Assembly (NCBI RefSeq): GCF_000283155.1
Contig: NW_004454166.1
Coordinates: 17,152,012-17,216,011, forward strand
Length of the DNA: 64,000 bases
Source: Ceratotherium simum simum
Lineage: Eukaryota > Chordata > Mammalia > Perissodactyla > Rhinocerotidae
Direction: 5' to 3'
Shown here: one piece after another, positions 1 to 11,500 of the stretch
How the letters are laid out: the number at the start of each line of letters is the position of its first letter
Position numbering within the stretch: position 1 is the first letter of the stretch
Program-made: the position numbers and the translations under genes
The notes under the pieces: model-generated
Told to the model about the DNA's origin: nothing
Seen by the model: the letters and a program-made list of their open reading frames with translations, nothing else
Databases searched by the model: none

Positions 1-1321
1 GGTTGTGCCTACTTCAGGAAGCCCTCCTAGAACCCCAGCCTTCAGGCCAGGAGCCTCCACTCTGCTCAGGGACCCTTAGCCCTTCTTAGCTTCGTTGTTT
101 TGGGCCCCGAGGGTAGCCTTATCAATCAAGGCGTGCAAATCTGGTTTGTCGCTGTCCCTACTGGGCCTAGCCCAGGGCCTGTGCATAGTAGGTGTTCAGG
201 AAACAGGCGAGGACAGTGCAGGCCAAGGGGCACTGCTTTTTGCGGGAAAATCCCCCATCACTGATGGGTTTTCCAGTAGATATTTCGGGCTAGGGCCATG
301 TCTTAAGCTTCCACCCTGGCTCCCAGCTGTGACCACAGCTGCCCTCTCTCTGGGCCATCTGGTTCTCATCTGGACAGCCGTGTGTCTCCTGGCTCCATCC
401 TGTCCTTGCTCCGAGGGTCTCTGTGGCACAGGGGGACTTGGAGCATCACGTCCCCCCATCCCCTTCTCCTCCACCATCCATGGCAAGAACAGGCCACACC
501 GCAAATCTGAAGAGGCCAGACCCAGACAGGAGTCCATGGCTGTCTGTGAGCTGGGGAAACGTGGTATTTTCTGGCTCAGAGAACACAGAAGGACTCCCTC
601 TCCCCACTCGCTTCCCCTCTGGGCTCCAGCACTTTCTGACAGATGAGGTGTGAGTGGAAAAGTCTCCTTCCAGTCCTGGCTCATAAAGCAGCCGGTGGTG
701 GTCTTGCTCTGCATGGGGGCAGGAGTCTAGCAGAGGTGGCAGGAGATGGAAAAACAGCCCGGACCGGCTCCTGCCTGGGGCTCCAGGGCTGTCTGCTCTT
801 AGCAGATGTCCAGGGAGGCCAAGAGGCCCCAACCAGGATGAACCAGCTCACCTGAGCAGGGAGAGGCATCTTTTCTAAATTAAGGAAGAGGCTGTGTGTG
901 GTAGGAGAACTATTTGGCAAAGCCCTTTATACAGAGTCTCTCAGGCCCTGGCCGAGGCAAACACGGAGGGGTTGGTCTGTGGCAGGCCCGTGTCACTCGC
1001 TCACAGAGGGTGGTGGGCAGAGCATGGGGGAGCTCAAGTCCCAAGGCAGGGCCCCCTGACCAGGGTGGGGGTCAGGGAGGATGACTGAGGGGGTGGGCAG
1101 CCATGGCTGGGATCATCACTGTTTGTAAGCAGTCTCTCCTCCCACAAGCGTCTTTGGTGACAACAGTGGCCACTTTGCCCTGATCCTGTTGGGTGGCTCT
1201 TCTGCATCATCTTATGTGGGGGGCCTTGGAGGAAAAGGAACATCAGTGGGTGAGAGGTGAGGTCAGCGTCCTCTTTGCTCACCAGCCCGTTGAATTTTGG
1301 TGTCACCTCAGAGTGACACCA

Positions 1322-1520
1322 ATAATCCTATTCGTTCATTTATTCGACAGAATTGACTGCATGCCTATGGGGTGCCAGCCACTGAGCTGAGTAAATAGGC
1401 AAAAATCCCTGTCCCCCAGAGCTTGCGTTCTCGTGGGGGGAGAGAGACAGTGGAAGCAGTACAAATATAAGGTATGTGAGAAGACGAAAGGGCTGTGGAG
1501 AAAAGTAGGCAGCAGAAAAC
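1322..1520 (-). mobile_element. L2-type fragment
   Basis: attcgttcatttattcgac followed by ggggtgccagccactgagct and ccccagagcttgcgttctcg is the reverse of an L2-like 3' end. It continues into aagacgaaagggctgtggag. Confidence 0.6.
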
Positions 1521-1679
1521 GGGTTTGGGTTGGAAGGGTTCCTATATTAACCAGTGTGGCAAATTAGAGGTGGCACAAAGGGTACTGTCCCTCGTCACAT
1601 TGTTCACTCACAACACCCTCCAAGAGTCAGGCAGTATGATGCCCATTGTACAGCTGAGAAAACCGGGGCCCAGATAAGT

Positions 1680-1706
1680 CTCATTCATTCATTCATTCAT
1701 TCGTTC
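1680..1706 (+). repeat. ATTC tetranucleotide run
   Basis: About six ATTC units, the last changed to GTTC. Confidence 0.9.
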
Positions 1707-1814
1707 CCTCTTCCAGTCATCCCGCAAGTGTGACCCTATATACCAGGCCCTGTGCTGATACTGATGTTAAATGCAAATGAGATCATCCAGGGCCTCGTGG
1801 AGAGCGAAGTCTGT

Positions 1815-1945
1815 GGCAGTGGTTCCCAGCCCCACTGGGCGTTAGAACCAGCTGGGGAGCTGGGGACGAGGACTCGGGTTCACTTGGTCTGCGTGGGACC
1901 CAGGCACAAGATTCTCATGTGCAGCCAAGACTGAGCCGCTGGTTT
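1815..1945 (+). mobile_element. MER5A-like hAT relic (degenerate)
   Basis: Starts gcagtggttcccagcccc and keeps the gttagaaccagctggggagc and aagattctcatgtgcagcc blocks of MER5A-type elements. Diverged. Confidence 0.5.
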
Positions 1946-2179
1946 AATGGAAATACCTTCCAGGGTCACTAAGCGTCGGAGCTGGGATTTGAACCCGTAT
2001 CTCTGACCCTTGGGCCCTTTCTCCCTTCACAACGCTGATTGAAACAGCTTCTCAAATAAGAGCGGGGCTGTCGAGTAAAAAGAGGCTCCCCACACGAGAG
2101 GGTTTGTTTCTCTGCACTCGCCTGCCGTGCTCGCTGAGGGGCTTCGCAGAGCCAGTTCCTGAGGGCTGGGCAGGCGCAC

Positions 2180-2385
2180 AGCCCGGGTCAGACAGACCTG
2201 GATGGAGTCTGGCTCTGTCCCTCTCCTGCTGTGTGAGCCTGGGAGAGTGGCTGCACCTCGCTGAAACTCAGGTGCTTCACAGAGTGGTTGGGAGGGTTAA
2301 ATGAGGTATTGTATCCCAGCACCCAGCGCGGGGCTGGCACATGGTGGGCACTGCATATGTATTTGTTGAATGAATGAATGATCAT
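2180..2385 (+). repeat. MIR SINE
   Basis: ctgctgtgtgagcctgggag, a degenerate core and a ggctggcacatggtgggcac tail. Confidence 0.75.
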
Positions 2386-2567
2386 GACGATCATAAAGGA
2401 TAAGGGCTGAAGAAGGTCTGGCCCATCTGGTGCCATCAGTCATCTTGCTTAGTTACCATTTAACCACCGTCCACTAGCCAGGAAGGAGCCAGAACCCCGT
2501 GTGCACCTTGGGAGGGCAGAGTCCCATGCTGTCCCTAGTCTGACCCTCCTGCCTTCTCTCCTCTGGA

Positions 2568-2735
2568 GCAGTGCTTCCCAATGGTGTGATTTCACCCCCC
2601 AGGGAAGAGTTAGCAGTGTCTGGAGACATTTTTGGTCATCAAACCGGGGGAACGGAGGGAATACTACTAGCTTCTAACAGGTGGAAGCCCAGAGATGCTG
2701 GTAAATATCCGACAATGCACAGAACAGCCCCCCGG
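2568..2735 (+). mobile_element. MER20-like hAT-Charlie relic
   Basis: Carries blocks such as tgtctggagacatttttggt and gacaatgcacagaacagccc, matching the MER20 non-autonomous hAT consensus from memory. Confidence 0.8.
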
Positions 2736-2839
2736 CCACAGCGAAGACTTACCCAGCCCACAATGTCGACGGTGCTGAGGCCGGGAAACCTTGCTGTGTA
2801 GAAGCCCTCACTCCCTCCAATCCTATGGGCCCTGGGCCT

Positions 2840-3165
2840 TCCTGCCTCCCTGCGTTTGCTGATGCTGTGCCCTCCCCCTGGCATGCTCTCTCCTCCACAC
2901 TCGTCTTCACCGATCCGTCCCTTGATTCTATTCTCAACCACCATCTTCTCCAGGAGCACCTCCCCAGCACCTCCAGGCAGAAGTCTCCCCTCCCTTCCTC
3001 TCTCACCAGCCCTGCTTCTCAGCCTCTTTGGGACTCTGCGCTTTCTGGCTGACAGGCCGCTCACTGGAGTCTTTGGCACGGTTGTCAGACTGGAGCAGGT
3101 GCACGGAGGACCTGTTCATCTTTGTTTCCTCATGTGGGGCTGAGCACGGTGCTGGGCACGTGTGT
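2840..3165 (+). mobile_element. L2 LINE fragment
   Basis: tgctgtgccctccccctggcatgc and later tgtttcctcatgtggggctgagcacgg fit the L2 3' ORF and terminus, diverged. Confidence 0.6.
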
Positions 3166-3654
3166 CTGCTCCCTCCCACACCACTCTCCCTCCCCTGCCC
3201 ACGGCAGGCATCACTAATTAATCTGTCTTGCCAAGCCCTGATATGGCCTCAGAACCTTGCTTAACAGATTGCCCCAGGTAGACATGACTAATGGAGTGAA
3301 ATTGGTAGGTACTCAAGTTGAAACTTCCTCCTGGCTCCCTCCTGTAGCCCCCACCCTGCCCTTGAGCCCTCCCTATGCCGCCAGAGTTGGCCACTGTCTG
3401 TGGGAAGCTGTAAGAAAATGGGCGGGCAGAGGGGGTCCTCTGGGAGTGTTTTTTGGGGAGCATGAGTGAGGTGGCCTGAGACGATCTCCTGCCTTTCTGC
3501 AGGGCTACCAGTTCTGCCTGGATGTGGCCGCCCCAGTTCCATGCAGAGCCCCTCCTGAGAACCTTCCGGGCTCCCCTGCTGCTGAGCTGCCCGGGGCTCC
3601 TGGGTCCCATCCCAGCTGCCATTTCTGAGCTCCCCTCCCGCTCTGCTCTCCTCC

Positions 3655-3905
3655 TGGCTCCTCCTTCAAGCCTCAGTTTGCATGCCACCTCCTCTGCTTG
3701 GCTGTCTACACTCTCTTAGCATCAGTACTTATCCTTCCTTTTACTTAATATGCGTTTAATGCCCACGTCCCCTTCTGGAAGGTAGGGAGTGAGTTCCTTT
3801 TGTTCTCCAGAGTATTCTTAGTGCTGGACACAGGGTCTGGCTCAGCTCTGGGGCTCAGCAGACATTTGTTGAATGAATGAATGACTGGATGAATGAATGA
3901 ATGAA
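3655..3905 (+). mobile_element. L2 LINE 3' fragment
   Basis: ccttcaagcctcagtttgca, later cagtgctggacaca-like sequence, ending gacatttgttgaatgaatga with an ATGA-rich tail. Confidence 0.72.
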
Positions 3906-5029
3906 CCATACAGAAATTGTACCTTCCTGCCCGACTTGTCTCAAATACCCACTGAGCAGAGTTTGACATCAGGTGCCTGGCTGTGCCGTGATGGACTGTG
4001 CTTTTGAACAAGCCACATGTTTCAGAATCCTGTAATTTCTGAGCCAACGGGATGCTCTGAGAGGCCAGCTGGGGAAACTGAGGTCCAGCGAGGAGCAGGG
4101 ACTTGGCCAGTATCATGTAATGAGCCACCCTATCTCTCAGTGTGTGTTTCTCCCTTTCTGATCCTTTCTGTTAAATGGGGCTCCCTGTCCTGCTGACTGC
4201 CCAGTGTGGCCTGTGGGCTGCCAAGGTGGTAGGGAAGTTCAGTGGTTCACTCCCAGGGTGCTAAGCAAGGATGGTGAGTTCCATCTTACTGCAAGAGAAG
4301 CCAGGGCCTCGTACAGGCTGGGGTGGAGCCAGGGGCAACAGCTGAGGTCCAGGCATGCGTTGGTCCCCGGGACCCCCAGGCAAGGACAGGACCCCCCCTC
4401 CCCTCCGTGCCCAAAGCCCAGATAGCATCCCCGCCAACGGGGAGACTGTCTGCAGCCACAGTGAGGTGATGTCTGGTTTCTCCTTCTGCCTTGTAAGCAA
4501 TGATTAATCTGGCTCCCAAACCAAAATATAGACTGAGTTCTATTATAAACACGGCCCTGTGGGGACCCGCCTGCCAGGCAGCCGGAGGTCCCTTGCAGAT
4601 TCCGTGGTCCCTGGAGCTCCCCCGAAGCATCTGCTCTCCCCTAGGACCAGTCAGGCATGGCTCACACCGGGAAATCACTGCCTGTGAGTCCACCTTGCGG
4701 TCAGTGCCCTCCCTGTAATTGCTGGGGCCCCGGGAAAGATAATGGTTTAGATTCTCCCAGGTCCTGGGGCCCTGTCATTTGAAGCTATTTGGCTGGCCCC
4801 GGCTTGGTAAACACTGTTAGGGTTCTTCCAGGGAGCATACGAGCCTCCCCCACCGTGCTGCCCCGTGCCTTGGCTCTGCTCGGTCTCTGCTGCTCCCGGG
4901 CAGCCAGGAGTAACAAGTGTTCCTGACAGTGTTCACGGCCCTTCAGGGTCCACTGAGCGGGAAGGACCTAGGAATCGTGGCCTTCTGGACAAAGCACAGC
5001 CCAGCGGGTCTAGAGTCCCGGAGAACAGT

Positions 5030-5175
5030 AGGCGCTTGGCCATAACTTGCTAAGTAACTCTGGGCAAGTCCCTTCCTGCTCTGAGCCTGAGTTTCTCAGT
5101 CCGTCCAGTGAGAAGGGAGGTTGTCAAATGATGACTTGAGTCCCTTCCAGCTCAGGTACTCCAGGGTTCTGTGAC
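5030..5175 (+). repeat. MIR SINE fragment
   Basis: taactctgggcaagtccctt and ctgagcctgagtttctcag core. Confidence 0.7.
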
Positions 5176-5324
5176 CATCCACTGCCCCCGTCATGCTGCA
5201 ATGATCTGAAAGTTCTGTCCTGGGAGGAGGTCTGTAAGGGGGTCTCTCCCTGGCTAGCCGTGTGGCTCTTCTAGAAGGGCCTCGGGCCTTAGTAAGTATG
5301 TCTCAGCCCGTGATTTGGTGGTTA

Positions 5325-5535
5325 AAGATACAGGGGTTGGAGTCACAGCCTGGCACTGCCCCTGGGAGGCTGTGTGGCTTCAGGAAAGTTTCTTTACCTC
5401 TCTGAGCCTCAGTTTCCTTATCTAGCAGGTATACATGGTAATTCCTACCTCCTAGGGGTGATTGCAAGGAGTTGACGAGCTGATGTATTTAAGGCTTTAG
5501 TGCCGGGCCAGGCACATGGCAGGCCACGGCCATGT
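5325..5535 (+). repeat. MIR SINE, near full length
   Basis: tacctctctgagcctcagtttcc core and gggccaggcacatggcagg tail. Confidence 0.85.
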
Positions 5536-5939
5536 CCCTGGTCATCATTCGTTTCCTTTTAGCTGCATCCTGAGTACAGGGTTAATTTGAAATCTCCTGG
5601 GATTTCCCTGGCAACACTTCTCTGCTAAAGCATTGGTTTCCGGAAGGTTTCCTCGTGGCTGCAGAGGCAGCCAAAGGAGCAGGTGATGCTCCGGGGCTCC
5701 CCGGTTCCCTTTCATGGTTCTCTTGGGATCCTTGCCCCGTTTGTGCATTGGCCCTTTGCAGCAACCCCTTGAGGCAGGCAGAAAATGGCAGAGTGAGGCT
5801 CAGAGAGGGCAATCGCCTGTGCCGAGGCACACAGCCTAGAGCTCAAAGCTCGATTCGGCTCTTCCTGGGAAAAGGCTTTGCTTGTTCTTCCTCATCTGCA
5901 AGCTCCAAGTAGAGAAAGGATAATAATGACGATTATATG

Positions 5940-6310
5940 TGTCGTATCGTGACATGTCCCTGCTCAAAACCCTCCTGTGGTTTCCCATCCTGTTACTGCC
6001 TGCTTCTTCTCTGACCACCCCCCGCCCTTCTACCTTCACCCCTCACTCATTCTGCTCCAACCACACGGGCTTTGTTCTCCCTCAAACCTGCCTGAGAGCA
6101 TTCCTGCCTCAGGACTTTTGCATCTGCTGTGCCCTCTGCTGGGAATGCCTTTCCCCAGAGAGCCAGCCCTCTGTCCCGCTCCCTGACCTCGTCCATCTCT
6201 GCAGAGCGGCCTCCCTGCCTGCTCCCCTGCAGTCACCACCCCTCCCCACACTGCCATTCTCTGTCCTCTGACTCCGCTCACTTTTCTTCCTAGCTCTGGT
6301 CACTACCACA
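5940..6310 (+). mobile_element. L2 LINE fragment (ORF2 3' part)
   Basis: Contains the L2 blocks tcaaaaccctcctgtggttt, ggacttttgcatctgctgtg and gggaatgcctttcccc. It is continued at 6545-6670 after an L1 insertion. Confidence 0.82.
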
Positions 6311-6314
6311 CATT

Positions 6315-6505
6315 ATCTCTTTTTTAAAAATTTTATCTCTAATTATGGTAAAAAACCACATAACATAAAATTTACCATCTTAACCACGTTTAAGCGTACA
6401 GTTCAGTGGTGTTAAGTATACTCACATGGTTGTGCAGCTGATCTCCAGAACTTTCTCATCTTGCCAAACCGAAACTCTACACCCATGAAAACAACACTTC
6501 CCCAT
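6315..6505 (-). mobile_element. L1 LINE 3' fragment inserted into L2
   Basis: Reverse complement of an L1M-type 3' UTR: ataacataaaatttaccatc, then aagcgtacagttcagtggtg and gatctccagaactttctcat. Confidence 0.8.
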
Positions 6506-6544
6506 TTCCCCAGCCCCCAGGCATGATCTTTTATATTTATTTGT

Positions 6545-6670
6545 TTTTATAGCTCCTTAATTAGACTGTAAACTCCATTAAGGCAAAGATGTTGTCTTCT
6601 TGTTCATTCCATGCCTAGATGGTGCTGGTGCATACAAGTTCAGTAATGTTTGTTGAATGAATGAATGAAA
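6545..6670 (+). mobile_element. L2 LINE 3' end
   Basis: Reads agactgtaaactccattaag to gtttgttgaatgaatgaatg, the typical L2 3' terminus. It completes the element broken by the L1. Confidence 0.82.
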
Positions 6671-6729
6671 TATGAAGATCAAAATGATAATAGCAGTTAG
6701 TCTTTCCAGGGCCCTTGAATTCAACTGTG

Positions 6730-6860
6730 CTAAATGCTTTACACACATTTAGGTCATGCAATCCATGCGGTAACCCTCACATCCCCATTTTACAAAAGAG
6801 GAAACTAAGGCTCAGAGAGGTGACATCAGTGGCCCTGGGTCAGACAGCCAGCCAGCAGTA
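6730..6860 (-). repeat. MIR SINE
   Basis: ccccattttacaaaagagga and aaggctcagagaggtgacat, a reversed core. Confidence 0.8.
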
Positions 6861-8513
6861 AAGCAGGGCAGGAATCCAGATCAATCTGAAACAAGATCTT
6901 CACTACCCTGCATGCTGGCTGCTGGCTGTGGCCTGTGCCTCAGTTTGCCCACTGGGGAACAGAGCACACACCCCAGTAGAAGAATCTTGCCCAGCGTGGT
7001 GCGTCCATCCCATGGGCCCTGGACTGAGATGCGATCCTATCGCCGAGCAGTCTGGAGGCGTGAGTAGGTGCAGAAGGAATGCTCGTAAACTCCCCGAACC
7101 TCTTGGATCAAACTGGCTCTGCTGTTTATGGTTAAGAGCCCTGCTTCCCGGAGTGTGCGGGGGGGCCAAATGTGTGCGCCCTTGTGTGTCTGTGTCTGTG
7201 CGTGAGCTGTGCGTGCTCGGGATGCCTGCAGGGCTCTCAGTGCGGCCTCGGGTGTCAGAAGGACCCTGTGGTGACTGGGAGCCTGCTGCTCCTTAGCGAT
7301 GGGATGGGGGGCGAGTGGCTCCAGTGCTCCGAGACTCAGTTTTCTCCTCTGTAAAATGGACATAATAATGCCTGCTCCCCTCCTCCCCACCTCACCTGGC
7401 TGTTGTGAGGGCTACAGGAGGTCATGTAGGGTTAAACAGCACAAGGGGTCTATGGGCATCATGTGTGTGTAATATAGAGTCTTGTTTATCACCCTGGGGG
7501 GTGCTTAGCACTCTGGAGTTCTAAAACACCGGAGCTGAAGGGGACTCAGAGTTCTAAACCCCTCATTTGTGGTCCAGAGAAGGGTGGTAACCCACTCGGA
7601 GATGCACAGCAAGTCAGGGACCGTGCCTGAAGAAGCCCAGGGCTCCCCGTCTGCGGGGGTCTAGCGGAGACCAGTGTAGCCGCCTGTCTGATCTGGAAGT
7701 CCCCCTGCTCGGCCTTATTTCAGAGCATCCCTGAGCTGATAGAAGCTTGAAGTCCGGGGTTTCCCTTCCTGGAGCTCCTAACTCATGAAATGGCTCAGGT
7801 GGTCATCCCCCGTGCCACCTGAAAGCACACATTCGTTTTGGTCTTCGGGACCTGGAGACCTGGTCTTGGACCACGGGAGTTGGGCCAGGGGACAGAGGGT
7901 CAAGGCTGTGCTGGGACGTTGCCAGAGTCCTGCTCAGTCGGGCATTTAGAAGGCCTCTGTCCCCCTGGAACGGTTGCTGGGACCAGTGGGAGGAAGGGAG
8001 GCAGCTATGTTGGCTACTATAGTTGGTCAGTGTGTGTGACATCTTTTCCGATGGGGGTTAATGAGAAGGGGCAGTGGTGGCAGAAGGTCCAGTGTCACAG
8101 GGTGGTTGAACATATCCCAGACCTTACGGTCCTGATCGGTCCCCCATCCACTGAGAAACCCCTCTACCCCTGCTTCTGAGGCTCTCAGCCTCTCTCTGGC
8201 TTCGGAAAGAATGGTTCGGATAGAGCATCACTCTGTCACAGTCGCTGTATCCCAGTTCAGCTCACAAACCCTGCCCGAGGAGTGAACAACCCCCCTGACC
8301 TCTTCTGGTCTAAACCGTTGGTGGCAGAAAGGAAACCACGAGAACTGCTAACCCCGATGTACGTATCTCCATTCGGCCAGCATTTGCTGAACAAGTACTA
8401 CATCCCTGCCATAGTACATGCAGCGCGGAAAAGGCAGGAAGGGAGCCTGGGCCTCTGCCATCCACACGCCCAGATGTGGCTTCCCTGCCTGATGCGGTTT
8501 CTTCCCCCCACAG

Positions 8514-8558
8514 GGACACAAGGGCTATCCTGGACCGGCGGGGTACCCCGGAGAACAG
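8514..8558 (+). CDS. COL27A1: COL27A1 helix exon 1 of window (45 bp)
   Basis: Encodes [15 protein letters not shown], residues 1-15 of the visible helix. The acceptor is a pyrimidine run ending ccccacag and the donor is gtgagg. His-Lys in the first triplet puts a lysine in the Y position, a possible hydroxylation and glycosylation site. No earlier Gly-X-Y exon was found in the preceding 8.5 kb. Probably exon 8 of the gene, by counting back from mir-455. Confidence 0.93.
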
Positions 8559-11500
8559 GTGAGGGCTATGGCCTCAGCCCTGCCCCGCTCGCTGTCCCTC
8601 GCTGCAGCCCCTGCCTGGCCCTGGCCTCCTCCCCGGGCCCCGCTCCAGGAGCGAGCCCCAGAGCCAGGCGGTTCTGCCTCCCAGCCTGCTGGGGCCCCCA
8701 CCCCGCCTCTCCCCCGGCCACATCTGCCTGAAAGGGCTGGAGTCCACGCGGCCCGGCGTTGGCATGGGCCGCTCGGCTCCGGTTAGAGGCCTGAATAACT
8801 GGCCTGTTCCGGGCGATGTTAGGGGATATTATACACGCCGCCACGGGGTTTGCAGGAATTTTGGCTGCCCCGGCCCAAGTCAAACAGCAGTCACTGCCAG
8901 TGTGGGAGAGCCAGCCAGGCCTCAGTGTGTTCTTATTCCCGGGCTGTGAGCGCAGGGGGTTTTGTCCCTCCCATGCTGCTCCTACCAGTTTCCCAGAGTG
9001 GTGGGCTCGGGCGCCCAGCAGGCTGGTGGCTTCCCCTCCCTCCCATTTCGTCTCACATTCCTGCCCTTCTCTTTGTGCATTGTAAGCGCTGCCCCCGGAC
9101 CTGGAGCTGGGCAGGCCTCTCCTTTCCTCATGTTTCTTTCCATTCCTTTGCAGGGGCAGCCGGGACCTGAGGGCAGCCCAGGGGCCAAAGGTTACCCTGG
9201 CAGGCAGGTGCAGTATATGGCTTCTGGAAGCTCTGTGGCCACGTGGTGTGGAGATGGCCACGGGTTCCCCCAGGCAGAGGGAGGCGGCGGGCTGGGAGCC
9301 AAGGAGCTGCGCCCGCCGGGTGGGGCTGAAGGAAGGGCTGTTCGGGGGGCTGGACCGAGGAACCCTGTGTTTGAAAGCAGCAGGGCGAGGATGCTCAATA
9401 AGAGAACAGAAGACAGAGGAGTTCCAGGGCTGTGGGACGGGGCTCCAGAGGCTCCTCCCACTCGGTCTCCCCTCTGAGCCCCCTCCTTGGGACCGTGGGG
9501 TAGCCAAGGGCTCAGCCTGAAGACCACGTTCTGCAGAGGGCGCAGCTGAGGCCCTAAGGAGACAGGACAAGCCCTGGGCTCTTGGCAGCAGGTAGGACGT
9601 CTCCATATGTCCTTGCCGCTCTGTCTTTTGTGTTTCAGGGGTTACCGGGACCTGTAGGAGACCCTGGCCCCAAAGGCAGCCGGGTAAGTGGGCCCTGGCA
9701 GGAGTGACACAGGTGGGCCCTGGGTGGGCATTACCTGTCCCTCCAGCGGGCCTGATGGGAGATCAGGGCTGTAAGGCCTCCACCCAGTGTCTGTTGGGGG
9801 TGTTGGGACTGAGGCCTTCTGCAAGCAGGCCTGAGTGCTCCCTGGAGGGCAGAGGGACAGCAGGAGGGCCGGATGATGGGGGACCCTTGAGCCAGGTAAG
9901 CTGGCTTGGTCTCCATGGCCGGGCCCACTGGACAGCAAAGGTTCTGCTGAGGCCTTGGCTGTGGTCCAGCTGCTACAGTCAGGCATTTTCTTGCTGTGTG
10001 CCCCAGCACATCCCAAGTGCTGAGGAACCAAAGCCAGGGCCACCTTGTGTGTGTTGGAATACTCAGAGGCCTCCCTCCTGCTCCCGACTGAGGGCTGGGG
10101 ACCACCCTTTGTGGAGGGCATCGGTGCCTGATGGGTGAACGCTCCCAGGCCTGGGGGCTGCTGGAGCATCTGCTCTCCCCCTCCTTCAAGGTCCCTGGAG
10201 CAAACCCTGAGTAGCCAGCAGCCTCACACTCCCATCTTTACAATGGGAGAGATGTCCATTCTTCCCTCTAGCGTGGTCTGGGGATATCAGGAATTTGGAA
10301 GCAAGTACTCTGATGAGGGGCCGCCTGGTGGGGGCTCCCAGGCGGGCTGTGGGGCAGTGGAGAAGGTTCTGGGTGAATCGAATGGGGGTAAATGGAGTTT
10401 GCCAGACTAAGAGATGGTCTGGTGGAATCCTGTCTTCTACATACAAGGAAACTGGGTTCATGGGGGGACCGATGGCCCCTGTTCACACTGCACGCCCAAG
10501 GTGGAGCTGGGTGAGGAGCCAGGTGTGCTGAGGCCTGGGCTCGCTGCCTCTCAAAGAATGTTCAGCAAGTGGGTCACACAGTCCTCAGTCAGGCCGGGTC
10601 CGGTGTGATGTGTCCTCTGCTCTGGAGCCAAAGCTATTTATGGCTGCAGTCTCAGCCCTAATCCCTGTAAGCGACAGGCAGCTGTTAGGAGAGTGTCTGG
10701 GAGGTGGGTGAGGGGGCGGGTGGGCAAGCTGCCCAGGACGTGATGATGACGACGATGATGGTGGTGATGATGATGGTGGTGATGGTGGTGATGATGGTGG
10801 TGATGGTGGTGATGATGGTGGTGATGATGATGATGATGGTGATGATGATGGTGATGATGGTGGTGATGGTGGTGATGATGGTGATGATGGTGGTGATGGT
10901 GGTGATGATGGTGATGGTGGTGATGATGGTGATGATGATGGTGATGATGATGATGATGGTGGTGATGATGGTGATGATGGTGATGATGATGGTGATGGTG
11001 TTGGTGGTGATATGCAGGGGCTGAAGAGGCTCCTGCCCTAGCATGCTGGACCTCCCTCCCTCCCTCCAGCTGTTCCCACGAGCTGTGGCCCCAGAGGGGC
11101 CTTCTGAGCCCAGAGGGAAAGTCTTCTCAGCTCAGCCCCAGGGATACCTGATCTGCCAGGAGGACTGGAGAAGTGAGACAGGCTAATGACATCTGGGTGT
11201 TTGTCAAGCTAGCAGTATCTCGAGGCCACACGTGGGGAGAGAGCTGGTCTGGCCCCAGCGCGCCCCTCTCCAGGGTTACAGGGCCCGAGCAGCCTGGGTG
11301 AGCCGGGGCCACTCACGCTGCCCTCCCTACCCTGCCACCACCCGCCTCGTGTTTATGAAGTAGGCGGAGTGCATGCTTTGGGGTCAGGGCAACTGGCTTT
11401 GAGACCTGCTCTGCTGTTAACCGGCTCTGGGATCTCTCTGAGCCCATCTTTTCACTTGTAAATCTGGGATATAAGCCCAGCTCGTTAGGATCAGTAAATG

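Larger units (their letters stand above)
1..8513 (+). other. Intron upstream of the first visible exon, with old repeats
   Basis: No exon, RNA gene or promoter could be supported. The sequence holds MIR, L2, MER20-like and L1 fragments listed separately, with mostly unrecognised single-copy DNA at 1-1300, 4150-5000 and 7430-8500. The transcript presumably crosses it, since the exon at 8514 starts inside a Gly-X-Y helix. Confidence 0.75.

Noticed and set aside
3490..3560. A tctgcagGGC acceptor-like site before glycine
   Set aside because: The following codons (Gly-Tyr-Gln-Phe-Cys) are not Gly-X-Y and no donor follows at 45 or 54 bp.
8566..9606. A 346-codon open frame on the minus strand
   Set aside because: It runs antisense through GC-rich introns and two collagen exons, has no recognisable domain, and is explained by low stop-codon density in GC-rich DNA.
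10685..11044. Open frames of Met/Val or Thr/Ile runs over the GAT array on both strands
   Set aside because: They are translations of a trinucleotide repeat with no gene-like flanks.
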